Assembly (NCBI GenBank): GCA_017452335.1
Contig: JAFTMP010000264.1
Coordinates: 1 to 30,086, forward strand
DNA length: 30,086 nucleotides
Direction: 5' to 3'
Origin: Clostridia bacterium
GTDB lineage: Bacteria; Bacillota; Clostridia; Oscillospirales; CAG-272
In this document: positions 16,660 through 24,937 of the stretch, in pieces
Position numbering within the stretch: position 1 is the first letter of the stretch
Layout: each line of letters opens with the position of its first letter
The notes under the pieces: generated by a model
The model's input: only the letters and a program-made list of their open reading frames with translations
What the model was told of the DNA's origin: nothing
The model's database searches: none
Program-made: the position numbers and the translations under genes

Positions 16660-18117
16660 ATGAAACTGAGAGACTTGCTTGCAGGCGTTGAAATTACAAA
16701 GGCGACTCCCGGGGTACTGGACTTTGAGGTAGAGGGACTGTCGGAGGATAGCCGCGAGGATCTGACGGGAAAGGCGTTCGTTTGCCTGGTAGGCGAAAGA
16801 AGCGATGGACACAATTATATAAGCGCCGCGATGAAGCAGGGGGCAAAGGTCATTATTTGCCAGCGTGCGCCCGAGGAGGAAAACATTCCTTACGTGCTCA
16901 CCCCCTCCACCAGAAGAGCGGATGCGCTGATGTGGAGCACCTTTTACGGCGATCCCGCAAAGGCGCTGAAGGTTTTGGCTGTGACGGGCACCAACGGCAA
17001 GACTACCATTACCTACATGCTCAAATCCATTTTGGAAGAGATGGGTAAAAAGGTGGGCGTGATCGGAACCATCCGCAATATGATCGCAGACGTTGAGGTG
17101 GAAAGCACCATGACGACCCCCATGCCGAAGCAGCTTTACGGACTGCTTGCCCGTATGCGCGATGCAGAGGTAGAATATTTGGTCATGGAGGCGTCATCCC
17201 ATGCCCTTGACTATGAAAAGCTGGCGGCGATCACTCCCGAGATCGGTATTTTTACCAACTTAACGCCCGAGCATTTGGACTATCACGGCAACATGATGCA
17301 GTATGCCGCCGCTAAGGCAAAGCTTTTCAAGATCAGCAAGATCTCGGTGATCAATGCAGACGACAGCTACGGCAAGTACATGTACGAGCATGCGGGCGGT
17401 GAAAAGTATACCTTCTCCAAGGACAGCATTTACGCCGACTTTACGGCACATAACATTGAGGGCCACGGCATTAAGGGAAGCGAATACGATCTGGTCAGCG
17501 AAAACGAAGCCATTCATATTGAATGCTCCATTCCCGGTGCCTTCTCGGTCTCCAATTCTCTTGCCGCCGCCGTTGCCGCAAGACTGTGCGGAGCATCCTG
17601 CAAGGATGTGGCGCTGGCGATGAGAAGACTTGGCGGTGTGAGCGGAAGAATGGAAAAGGTTCCTCTTTCGGCAGACTTTACAGTGATCATCGACTACGCC
17701 CATACCCCCGATGCACTGGAAAACGTGTTAAAGACTGTCAGAGCCTTCAAGACTCCCGAGCAGCGCTTGGTGGCATTGTTTGGTTGCGGCGGCGATCGGG
17801 ATAAGACCAAGCGCCCCATCATGGGCGGTATTGCGGCGGCAATGGCTGATTTTACCGTGATCACCTCCGACAACAGCCGTACGGAGGATCCTCATGCCAT
17901 TATTGAGGACATTTTAAAGGGTGTTCCCGAGGGAAGCGAGTATAAGGTGATCGAAAACCGTACGCAGGCGCTGATCTGGGCAGTGGAAAACGCGTACAAG
18001 GACGATATCATCGTGGTTGCGGGCAAGGGTCATGAAAACTATGAGATCACAGCAGAGGGAAAGCATCCCTTTAGCGAAAAAGAGATCATCATGAAGGCGT
18101 ACGAGGCAAGAAACTGA
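16660..18117 (+). CDS. murE: UDP-MurNAc-tripeptide synthetase MurE
   Basis: A 485-residue Mur ligase that adds the third stem amino acid to UDP-MurNAc-L-Ala-D-Glu using ATP. It has the substrate-binding N-domain (about 1-105), the ATPase with GTNGKT (110-115) and the conserved MEASSHALDYEK (about 176-187), and the C-domain with DNSRTEDP (404-411). The family motif is DNPR in DAP-adding enzymes. Here Pro is Ser, but the Arg that contacts meso-DAP (Arg407) is kept, so meso-DAP addition is likely rather than lysine. murF, the next ligase and usually the neighbour, is missing. GGGCAGAGAG precedes the start. Confidence 0.95.
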   Translation: MKLRDLLAGVEITKATPGVLDFEVEGLSEDSREDLTGKAFVCLVGERSDGHNYISAAMKQGAKVIICQRAPEEENIPYVLTPSTRRADALMWSTFYGDPAKALKVLAVTGTNGKTTITYMLKSILEEMGKKVGVIGTIRNMIADVEVESTMTTPMPKQLYGLLARMRDAEVEYLVMEASSHALDYEKLAAITPEIGIFTNLTPEHLDYHGNMMQYAAAKAKLFKISKISVINADDSYGKYMYEHAGGEKYTFSKDSIYADFTAHNIEGHGIKGSEYDLVSENEAIHIECSIPGAFSVSNSLAAAVAARLCGASCKDVALAMRRLGGVSGRMEKVPLSADFTVIIDYAHTPDALENVLKTVRAFKTPEQRLVALFGCGGDRDKTKRPIMGGIAAAMADFTVITSDNSRTEDPHAIIEDILKGVPEGSEYKVIENRTQALIWAVENAYKDDIIVVAGKGHENYEITAEGKHPFSEKEIIMKAYEARN

Positions 18118-18203
18118 TTTTGATCAAAAGTACGTTTTGAAAACGGCAATTTCACCGTCCGATAACTTCGGACAAAGGAACGAGAGAAAGGACAGCTATA
18201 CAA

Positions 18204-19235
18204 ATGGTTCGGGGAATACTTTATGCGGCGGCACTGGTGATCAGCTTTGTTGCCACTGCACTGATCTTGCGCTTTTTGATCCCCTATTTGAAGGGCAAGA
18301 AAATGGGACAGAAGATTTTGGATATCGGTCCCCGTTGGCATAAAAACAAGGAGGGAACCCCCACCATGGGCGGACTTTCCTTCATCTTTGCCATCACGCT
18401 GGCATTGCTGATTACAGTGCCCATTGCCATGCATTACGGACATATCAGCGATTTAACGTATATTTTGCTGGCATACGGCTACGGTCTTGTGAACGGACTG
18501 ATTGGCATTGTGGATGACAGAGCCAAGTTTAAAAAAGGGAAGAATGAAGGACTCACCGCCCTTCAAAAATATTTCCTGCAGCTTTTGGCGGCGTGTTTGT
18601 TTTTAGTGGTGGGTATTGTGACGGGGATGATCCCCGGCAGTCCCTCTGATACGGTGTACATCCCCTTCGTGGGCAATGTGGCAATCTTCGGGCATGTTGC
18701 CGTGCGTATTCTTTACTATATTTTCTGCCTGGTTTTAATGACCGGTATGGTCAATGCCGTCAATCTCACCGACGGTGTAGACGGTCTTGCGGCATCGGTA
18801 AGCCTGGTCGTGGGCTTGTTTTTCTCGCTGGCGACAGGTCTTATTGCCAGCGCCAAGGGGGGCGCACAGCTTCTCTCGGGCGCACTTGTCGGAGGATGCG
18901 GCGGATTTTTGGTATATAATTTCCACCCTGCAAAGGTCTTTATGGGTGACACGGGATCGCTGTTTTTGGGCGGCGTGATCGTGGCGCTGGGCTTTATGCT
19001 GGGCAATCCCACCATTGTACTTCTGTGCGGAGGGATCTTTGTACTTGAAGCCTTCTCTGTGATTTTGCAGGTGGGGTACTTTAAGCTTACCCACGGTAAG
19101 AGACTGTTTAAAATGAGCCCCATCCATCATCATTTTGAAAAATGCGGTTGGTCAGAGGTGAAGATCGTTTCGGTCTTTTCCGTGGCTACGGCGCTTTTCT
19201 CACTGCTGGCGTTGCTTGGCTGTGGGATATTCTGA
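18204..19235 (+). CDS. mraY: Phospho-MurNAc-pentapeptide transferase MraY
   Basis: A 343-residue polytopic membrane enzyme with about ten helices. It transfers phospho-MurNAc-pentapeptide to undecaprenyl phosphate, making lipid I. Diagnostic motifs include GTPTMGGLSF (about 51-60), GIVDDRAKF with the magnesium-site Asp pair (about 100-108), NLTDGVDGLA (about 187-196), FMGDTGSL (about 245-252) and HHHFEKCGW near the C-terminus. AAAGGA stands some 12 bases before ATG 18204. Eighty-six bases separate it from murE, with a small GTCCG/CGGAC hairpin in the gap. It feeds MurG, three genes on. Confidence 0.97.
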   Translation: MVRGILYAAALVISFVATALILRFLIPYLKGKKMGQKILDIGPRWHKNKEGTPTMGGLSFIFAITLALLITVPIAMHYGHISDLTYILLAYGYGLVNGLIGIVDDRAKFKKGKNEGLTALQKYFLQLLAACLFLVVGIVTGMIPGSPSDTVYIPFVGNVAIFGHVAVRILYYIFCLVLMTGMVNAVNLTDGVDGLAASVSLVVGLFFSLATGLIASAKGGAQLLSGALVGGCGGFLVYNFHPAKVFMGDTGSLFLGGVIVALGFMLGNPTIVLLCGGIFVLEAFSVILQVGYFKLTHGKRLFKMSPIHHHFEKCGWSEVKIVSVFSVATALFSLLALLGCGIF

Positions 19236-19280
19236 ACTATAAAAAACGATTGAATACGCAAGTGCTTTCGGGAGGGTAAT

Positions 19281-20630
19281 ATGTTCCGTCGCAAAAAAAA
19301 TAAAAACAATCAAAAAGACTCTTCCGAAAAGATCAAGAGGAAGGGCAAGGCTGTTTCGGGTGAGGTTAGTGAAAAAAAGCGAAAGCTTGCTCCCGAGCCC
19401 GTTCAAAGCAGCACGCAGATCAGTGAACCGAAAAAGCAGATCTTTCCCCTGCGAAAGAGGAAAAAGAAAGCGTCTGCCGTGGAATATGCGGAGGCGGGTG
19501 CAGACATTTACCGCGCAAAGGGCAGTATTGACCGTCCCATGCTGGTGATTATTTTGCTGCTGATCTGCTTTGGATCGATCATGGTCTTTTCAGCATCCTA
19601 CGCGTATGCGCTGGATGAAATGAATGACAGCTATTATTTTATCAAGAGACAAATTGCTTTTGCTCTGGTGGGTCTTGCGATCATGTTTGGCGTATCCTTG
19701 GTGGACTACCGTCATATTCGTAATTTTACCCCGCTGTATTTCGCTGTTTCCCTTTTACTATTGGTGGCAGTATTGGTGTTGGGCGTTGCAGAAGGAGAAG
19801 CGGTGCGTTGGATCGACCTGGGACTCTTTGCCTTCCAGCCCTCCGAGATCATGAAGCTGGGCTTGGTGCTCATGCTTTCCTGGTACTATAGCCTTACGGA
19901 AAAGCAGGTGCGCACCAAAAAATTCTGGAGATCCTCGGCGTTTGGCACCTTTATCCCCCTTGCTATCGTAGCAGTTGTATGTGTGTTGATCGCGCTTGAA
20001 AAGCATATTTCGGGCACGATCATCATGTTTGCCATCGGAATGGTGGTCATTTTCGTAGCAGGCGGAAAGCTGGTTTGGTTCGGTGCGGCAAGCGGTGCGT
20101 TCGTTGCCGCCGTTGCGGCGATCATTGCCTTTACAGATTATGCCACCAAGCGCCTGGATATTTGGCTTCATCCCGAAAACTATTCGGTGCAGTCTGAGGT
20201 GTGGCAGACCCTGCAGGGTCTTTACGCCATCGGCTCGGGCGGATTTTTCGGCGTGGGTCTTGGCAATTCCAGACAAAAGCATTTGTTCGTGTCTCAGCCG
20301 CAAAACGACTTTATTTATGCGATCGTGGGAGAAGAGTTAGGGTTTGTGGGTGCTATGCTGGTCATCGTGCTGTTTATGGTCTTCATTTGGCGCGGACTGG
20401 TCATTGCCAAAAGAGCACCCGACACCTTTTCAAAGCTGGCTGCCACGGGTATCGTGGCAAAGGTGGGTATTCAAGCACTGCTGAATATTGCGGTAGTGAC
20501 CAATTCCATGCCCAATACCGGTATTTCGCTCCCGTTCTTCTCATACGGAGGCACGGCGCTGTTGATCCTGTTTTTGGAAATGGGTGTTTTGCTTTCCATT
20601 TCCCGTTATTCCTATCTGCAAAAGCAGTAA
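19281..20630 (+). CDS. ftsW: SEDS peptidoglycan polymerase FtsW/SpoVE
   Basis: A 449-residue SEDS-family glycosyltransferase that polymerises lipid II at the septum with the class B PBP. About ten membrane helices begin near residue 84. Motifs: RWIDLGLFAFQPSEIMKLGL (about 176-195), GGFFGVGLGNSRQKHLFVSQ, NDFIYAIVGEELGF (about 334-361), and GISLPFFSYGGTALL (about 415-429). An unusual cytosolic N-terminal tail of about 80 residues is packed with Lys/Arg. GGGAGGG precedes ATG 19281. Its place directly before murG is standard. FtsW versus its sporulation relative SpoVE cannot be separated by sequence; the dcw location favours division. Confidence 0.94.
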   Translation: MFRRKKNKNNQKDSSEKIKRKGKAVSGEVSEKKRKLAPEPVQSSTQISEPKKQIFPLRKRKKKASAVEYAEAGADIYRAKGSIDRPMLVIILLLICFGSIMVFSASYAYALDEMNDSYYFIKRQIAFALVGLAIMFGVSLVDYRHIRNFTPLYFAVSLLLLVAVLVLGVAEGEAVRWIDLGLFAFQPSEIMKLGLVLMLSWYYSLTEKQVRTKKFWRSSAFGTFIPLAIVAVVCVLIALEKHISGTIIMFAIGMVVIFVAGGKLVWFGAASGAFVAAVAAIIAFTDYATKRLDIWLHPENYSVQSEVWQTLQGLYAIGSGGFFGVGLGNSRQKHLFVSQPQNDFIYAIVGEELGFVGAMLVIVLFMVFIWRGLVIAKRAPDTFSKLAATGIVAKVGIQALLNIAVVTNSMPNTGISLPFFSYGGTALLILFLEMGVLLSISRYSYLQKQ

Positions 20631-20660
20631 ATGCAAGCATTTCAGAAAGGCGGATGCGCA

Positions 20661-21782
20661 ATGAAGGTAATCTTATCGGGCGGCGGCACGGGTGGACATG
20701 TGAATCCCGCTCTTGCCATCGGTTCGGCAATTGAAAAATATGAGGAAAATGCAGAGATCCATTACGTGGGAACGCCCACGGGTATTGAAAACAAACTGGT
20801 GGGGGAAAAATATCCCATGCACCATATTGAGATCAGGGGTCTGAGAAGAAGTCTGTCGCTTTCCAATGTAAAAACCGCATATTTAACGGTCACCTCCTTT
20901 GTCAAGGCAAAAAAGCTGTTAAAGCAGCTGCAGCCCGATGCGGTGGTGGGAACAGGCGGCTATGTGTGCTGGCCCATCTGCGCCGCGGCGGCATCTATGG
21001 GCATCCCTTGCTTTTTGCATGAGTCCAATGCCATTCCGGGCTTTGCCGTGAAGATGCTTGAAAAAAAAGCAGACGTGATCTTTGTGAATTTTGAAAAGAC
21101 TGCGGCGGCACTGCAGGGTGCTAAGGAAGTGTTGCATGTGGGTACCCCTGTGCGTGAGACCTTCTTCACTCTTGAAAAAAAGCAGGCGAAAAAAACGCTG
21201 GGAGTAGAGGGCTATGGAAAAACCGTGCTCTCCTTTGGCGGATCGCTGGGTGCGGCAATGCTCAACGAGCGGATCTTGGACCTGATGGAGCAATACGGAA
21301 AGGAGCACCCCGACGTACTCTTCTTTCATGCCACGGGCTCAAGAGGCAAGGCAAAATTTGAGGAGGCGTTTAAAGAGCGGGGACTGGAGCGCTATGAGAA
21401 TCTGCGCTATTCCGAGTACATTTACGATATGCCCACTCAAATGGCGGCGGCGGACCTGGTGATCTGCCGATCGGGCGCCATGACGCTTTCGGAGCTTGCG
21501 GTGCTGGGTAAGGCGTCCATCCTGGTGCCCTCGCCCAATGTAACCGACGATCAGCAGACCAAAAACGCCAGACTCCTTTCCGATCAGGGCGCGGCGGTGT
21601 TGCTGAGAGAATCGGAAATGAGCGCACAGGTGCTGTGCGATGCGGTCAATAAACTGCTGGGCGATGAGAAGGCGCTTTCACAGATGGAAGACAAGGTGAG
21701 AGCCTTTGCCGTGAAGGATACCGAAAAGGTCATCTACGAGAAAATGTGTGCCGTGATCCGGAGCAAAAAAGGAAAGTCGTAA
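20661..21782 (+). CDS. murG: UDP-GlcNAc:lipid I N-acetylglucosaminyltransferase MurG
   Basis: A 373-residue GT-B glycosyltransferase that adds GlcNAc to lipid I at the inner membrane face, completing lipid II. It has the glycine-rich loop LSGGGTGGHVNPALAIG (about 5-21), a second loop VGTGGYVCWP (about 95-104), LHESNAIPG (about 122-130), SFGGSLGAAMLNE (about 192-204) and the UDP-GlcNAc site SGAMTLSELAVLGKASILVP (about 272-291). ATG 20661, with AAAGGCGG nine bases before, is the start; an upstream ATG at 20631 adds ten residues without family support. It lies 30 bases after ftsW. Confidence 0.97.
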   Translation: MKVILSGGGTGGHVNPALAIGSAIEKYEENAEIHYVGTPTGIENKLVGEKYPMHHIEIRGLRRSLSLSNVKTAYLTVTSFVKAKKLLKQLQPDAVVGTGGYVCWPICAAAASMGIPCFLHESNAIPGFAVKMLEKKADVIFVNFEKTAAALQGAKEVLHVGTPVRETFFTLEKKQAKKTLGVEGYGKTVLSFGGSLGAAMLNERILDLMEQYGKEHPDVLFFHATGSRGKAKFEEAFKERGLERYENLRYSEYIYDMPTQMAAADLVICRSGAMTLSELAVLGKASILVPSPNVTDDQQTKNARLLSDQGAAVLLRESEMSAQVLCDAVNKLLGDEKALSQMEDKVRAFAVKDTEKVIYEKMCAVIRSKKGKS

Positions 21783-21837
21783 AATAAAGAACAGAAACTA
21801 AAATAAAGAATTAAAAAACAGGGAAGGAGGGTACGGC

Positions 21838-22674
21838 GTGTCGCAAGAACAAAACAGTGAGCAAAAATTACTTCCCGATGCCATGAAACGAAGATTGCAC
21901 AGGCGTCTGCGCAGACGTTCAATTCTGATCGCAGTGACGGGCATTTTGGTAGGCGGGATCATTTTGGCGGTGCTCGGCTTTTTTGCCGTGAAGGTGCCGT
22001 TCACCGTGGAGAGCATGCAGTGTGAATCCACTTAGTTTTATGACAGCGGCGAGATCCTTGAGGTATCCGGGATCAAGGAAGGCGACAGCATGTTCCTCAT
22101 CAGAGAGGAGCAGGTGAAAAAAGCTCTTCTTAAAAAATTCCCGATGCTTTGCGATGTGACCATTCGCAAGGAATACCCCAATACCCTGATAATCTTGCCC
22201 GAGGAAGAAAAGCCGCTTTTCTTTTTCATTGCCGATATTCCCGAAAACGAGTATGTGGTGGTCTCGGAAAGCTTAAAGGTCTTAGAGATGTTTCCCGATG
22301 AAGAAAGCATGAATGAGCTGTTTCCCACCCTTTACTATTTGGAAATGCCGGAGCTTTCTTATGCCGTTTCGGGGAAAAAACTGGTGTTTTCTTCAGCAGG
22401 GGACGCAGACTATCTTCCCGGTTTTATCAATCTTCTGGATGCGTCCGATCTCTCGGGCGAAATCGTGAAGATTGATGTGAGCAGCAGGTTTAACATCCGC
22501 GTATACTGTCAGCGTGAGCAGGAAAGCTACATCATTCTTTTTGGCAACAAAAAGGAGCTTTCGGAAAAGCTGGCGTTTGCAAGAGGGATCAAGGAGAAGC
22601 TTCCCACGGACTTCGTTGGAGTCATCAGTGTGGAGGATCCGCGCAAGGGTTATGCAGATCCGGAAGACACTTAA
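21838..22674 (+). pseudogene. ftsQ/divIB cell-division gene interrupted by an in-frame TAG
   Basis: Read through one stop, this is a 278-codon FtsQ/DivIB: a basic cytosolic N-terminus (about 1-27), one membrane helix (about 29-52), a POTRA domain (about 54-125, ILEVSGIKEGDSMFLI ... FPMLCDVTIRKEYPNTLII) and a beta domain. TAG at 22033-22035 (codon 66) cuts the POTRA domain shortly after the membrane helix. The frame continues perfectly on both sides, with no frameshift and no other stop, so the damage is a single codon. AAGGAGGG precedes the GTG start at 21838. TAG is used as a genuine stop by two other genes here. The cause may be a recent mutation, a sequencing error or natural readthrough. 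FtsQ/DivIB links FtsL and DivIC to septal synthesis. Position between murG and ftsZ agrees. Confidence 0.8.
22090..22674 (+). CDS. Possible separately translated C-terminal part of FtsQ/DivIB
   Basis: A 194-residue open frame starting at the first ATG after the internal TAG. AAGGAAGG lies seven bases upstream of this ATG, a fair ribosome site, so reinitiation is conceivable. The product would lack the membrane helix and the first strand of the POTRA domain and would remain in the cytosol, so it is unlikely to do the normal job. It is listed because an automatic annotation may show only this piece. Confidence 0.45.
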   Translation: MFLIREEQVKKALLKKFPMLCDVTIRKEYPNTLIILPEEEKPLFFFIADIPENEYVVVSESLKVLEMFPDEESMNELFPTLYYLEMPELSYAVSGKKLVFSSAGDADYLPGFINLLDASDLSGEIVKIDVSSRFNIRVYCQREQESYIILFGNKKELSEKLAFARGIKEKLPTDFVGVISVEDPRKGYADPEDT

Positions 22675-22707
22675 ATGTAAACTTTTTGTTAACACTTCGC
22701 ACATCTA

Positions 22708-22736
22708 TTGAAAAATCGCGCAAAATCTATTATTAT
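22708..22736 (+). promoter_or_regulatory. Likely ftsZ promoter
   Basis: TTGAAA (22708-22713), a 17-base spacer and TATTAT (22731-22736), about 70 bases before the ftsZ start. A separate ftsZ promoter would allow higher expression than the upstream wall genes. Confidence 0.6.
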
Positions 22737-22805
22737 AATGTATATGTTGTAACGACAGATAAACGGAAAAAATACCGAATTCATAAAATGCAGGAGGGCA
22801 AATTT

Positions 22806-23954
22806 ATGCCGATGGATATGCAGGAACAGTTTGAAAGCACACTGGTAAAAATTAAGGTTGTAGGTGTAGGCGGCGGCGGTAACAACGCCATCAACCGCAT
22901 GATCGAAACAGGTGTTGAGGGTGTTGAATTTGTAGCAGTAAACACCGATAAAGCAGCACTGAACAAGTCTGTAGCTTCCTATAAGGTTGCTATTGGTGAA
23001 AAGCTGACCAAGGGACATGGCGCAGGCGCAAACCCCGACGTTGGTGCACGTGCGGCAGAGGAGAGCGTAGAGGATCTGACCAACGCGCTCAAGGGTGCTG
23101 ACATGGTGTTCATCACCGCAGGTATGGGCGGCGGTACCGGTACAGGTGCGGCTCCCGTGGTTGCAAAGATTGCAAGAGATATGGGCATCCTGACTGTTGC
23201 AGTTGTAACCAAGCCCTTTGACTTCGAGGGCAGAAGAAGAATGATGCAGGCAGAAGCAGGCATTAAGAATTTGAGAGAAACTGTAGACTCTCTGCTGGTA
23301 ATCCCCAACGAGAGACTGAAGCAGATCTCCAATACCCGTATTACCTTCCTTAACGCATTCGTTGAGGCAGACAATGTGCTCAAGCACGGCGTACAGTCCA
23401 TCTCCGATCTGATCCGTAACATCGGTGTGATCAACCTGGACTTTGCAGACGTAACCACCATCATGAAGGATGCAGGCTATGCGCACATGGGCGTGGGCGT
23501 TGCACAGGGTAAGGACAAGGCTGAGCAGGCTGCAAAGGCTGCAATCTCCAGCCCCCTGCTGGAAACCTCTATCGAGGGCGCAAGAGGACTGCTGATCAAC
23601 ATCACCTCTTCTCCCGACATTTCTCTTGAAGAGATCGACATCGCTTCTCATCTGATCTCCGATGAGGCTCATCCCGACTCCACCATTATCTGGGGTTCCA
23701 TCATCGACCCCGATCTGGAAGACGAGATGCGCATCACCGTGATCGCTGCAGGCTTTGACGGCAACAACAAGTACACACAGGTTGAGAAGCCCGTTGTGGT
23801 AAAAGAGACCGTTAAGAAGGTAGCGCCCGCTCCTGTAGAACAGGTAGTGGAGGAAGCAGAACCCGTTACTGCGGAAACGCCCGCAGCAGATGACGGCTTC
23901 TCCGATGATGAATTCGGTCAGCTTCTTGAAATGCTCAACAAGAACAAGAAATAA
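22806..23954 (+). CDS. ftsZ: Cell division GTPase FtsZ
   Basis: A 382-residue tubulin-like GTPase that forms the Z-ring. It has the nucleotide-binding VGVGGGGNNAINRM (about 18-31), the tubulin signature GMGGGTGTGAAP (about 106-117) and the T7 loop region NLDFADVTTIMKDAG (about 207-221). A variable linker follows, then the last 20 residues DGFSDDEFGQLLEMLNKNKK, which differ from the usual DIPxFLR-type peptide that contacts FtsA, SepF or ZipA. ATG 22806 with AGGAGGG seven bases upstream is the start; a longer frame back to 22686 lacks support. Codon choice appears more biased than in neighbours, as expected for strong expression. ftsA is absent from the window, so anchoring may be by SepF. Confidence 0.97.
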   Translation: MPMDMQEQFESTLVKIKVVGVGGGGNNAINRMIETGVEGVEFVAVNTDKAALNKSVASYKVAIGEKLTKGHGAGANPDVGARAAEESVEDLTNALKGADMVFITAGMGGGTGTGAAPVVAKIARDMGILTVAVVTKPFDFEGRRRMMQAEAGIKNLRETVDSLLVIPNERLKQISNTRITFLNAFVEADNVLKHGVQSISDLIRNIGVINLDFADVTTIMKDAGYAHMGVGVAQGKDKAEQAAKAAISSPLLETSIEGARGLLINITSSPDISLEEIDIASHLISDEAHPDSTIIWGSIIDPDLEDEMRITVIAAGFDGNNKYTQVEKPVVVKETVKKVAPAPVEQVVEEAEPVTAETPAADDGFSDDEFGQLLEMLNKNKK

Positions 23955-23966
23955 TAAAGAACCGAC

Positions 23967-24007
23967 AAAGGGGCTGTTACAAAGATGCTTTGTAACACCC
24001 CTTTTTC
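23967..24007 (+). terminator. Strong terminator closing the dcw cluster
   Basis: AAAGGGG plus TGTTACAAAG pairs with CTTTGTAACA plus CCCCTTT around the loop ATG, with one bulged C per side, then a T-run. It ends the ftsZ transcript. A further inverted repeat follows (TTTTTCACTC 24002-24011 with GAGTGAAAAA 24027-24036). Confidence 0.9.
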
Positions 24008-24078
24008 ACTCTGTACAAAGGCTATGGAGTGAAAAACAGAAATAATGCGGTTTAGTGTAAGGAAAAAAGGGGTAGAAT

Positions 24079-24795
24079 ATGAAAACCGTATTGATTACCG
24101 GCGGAAGCAGAGGGATCGGGCGCGCATGTGTGGAATTGTTTTTAAAAGAAGGATACCGAGTTGCGTTCATTTATCATCACAGCAAAGAGGCGGCAGATGC
24201 GCTTGAAAAACTGGGTGCTGTGGGCTTTCAAGGGGATCTGTCCTCTATGGAAGAATGCAAGCGGGTGGCAGACTGCATTTTAGAGCGCTTTGGCGGCGTG
24301 GATATTCTGATCAATAATGCAGGTGTTGCGCTATTTTCCCTTGCCACTTACACAAGCGATGAGGAGTGGGCACGGGTGCGCGCTGTCAATTTAGACGCCC
24401 CTTTTTTGCTTTGCCGTGCCTTTCTTCCCCACATGATCAATAAAAAAGAAGGCAGGATCATCAATGTGTCCTCCATGTGGGGGCAGGTGGGCGCATCCTG
24501 CGAGGTGGCGTACAGTGCGGCAAAGGCTGGGGTAATTGGTCTTACAAAAGCGCTTGCCAAGGAGGTAGGTCCTTCGGGCATCACAGTCAACTGCATCGCG
24601 CCGGGGGTGATCGACACCGATATGAACGCGCGATTGTCCCAAGAGGACCGAAATGCACTGGTTGAAGAAACGCCTATGGGGCGTTTGGGCAGTGCCGCAG
24701 AGGTGGCTGAGCTGTGCCTTTATCTTGCGGGCGCGCAGGCATCCTTTATCACCGGACAGGTGTTTGGGATCAACGGCGGCTTGGTGATCGTTTGA
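24079..24795 (+). CDS. SDR oxidoreductase, FabG/YmfI-like
   Basis: A 238-residue classical short-chain dehydrogenase/reductase. It has the NAD(P) loop TGGSRGIG (7-14), NNAG (79-82), catalytic Ser near 132 and YSAAK (Tyr145, Lys149). Two roles fit: FabG, which reduces 3-oxoacyl-ACP in fatty-acid synthesis, or the YmfI-type reductase that reduces 5-aminopentanone on elongation factor P. The strings SSMWGQ and GASCEVAYSAAKAG resemble the YmfI group as I recall it, and no other fatty-acid genes are adjacent, so I lean to the latter, moderately. AAGGGG stands seven bases before ATG 24079. The gene is monocistronic in appearance. Confidence 0.85.
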   Translation: MKTVLITGGSRGIGRACVELFLKEGYRVAFIYHHSKEAADALEKLGAVGFQGDLSSMEECKRVADCILERFGGVDILINNAGVALFSLATYTSDEEWARVRAVNLDAPFLLCRAFLPHMINKKEGRIINVSSMWGQVGASCEVAYSAAKAGVIGLTKALAKEVGPSGITVNCIAPGVIDTDMNARLSQEDRNALVEETPMGRLGSAAEVAELCLYLAGAQASFITGQVFGINGGLVIV

Positions 24796-24846
24796 CGGGA
24801 AAAGAAGCGAAATTCTTGAAAATAACGAGAAAAAAGCAAAAAATAC

Positions 24847-24875
24847 TTGACCTTCGTTCTTCAATCATGTATAAT
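24847..24875 (+). promoter_or_regulatory. Sigma-A promoter for the LytM-like gene
   Basis: TTGACC (24847-24852), a 17-base spacer and TATAAT (24870-24875), about 60 bases upstream of the coding start. Confidence 0.8.
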
Positions 24876-24937
24876 ATGAAGAGAGTTAAATGGCTGTTGA
24901 TCTGCCCTCGCAGATGCGGCAGAAGGGAAATAGAGGC

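Noticed and set aside
22689..23672. A 327-codon minus-strand frame opposite ftsZ
   Set aside because: It lies antisense to highly conserved ftsZ codons, has no ribosome site or promoter and shows an odd Cys-rich composition typical of a shadow frame.
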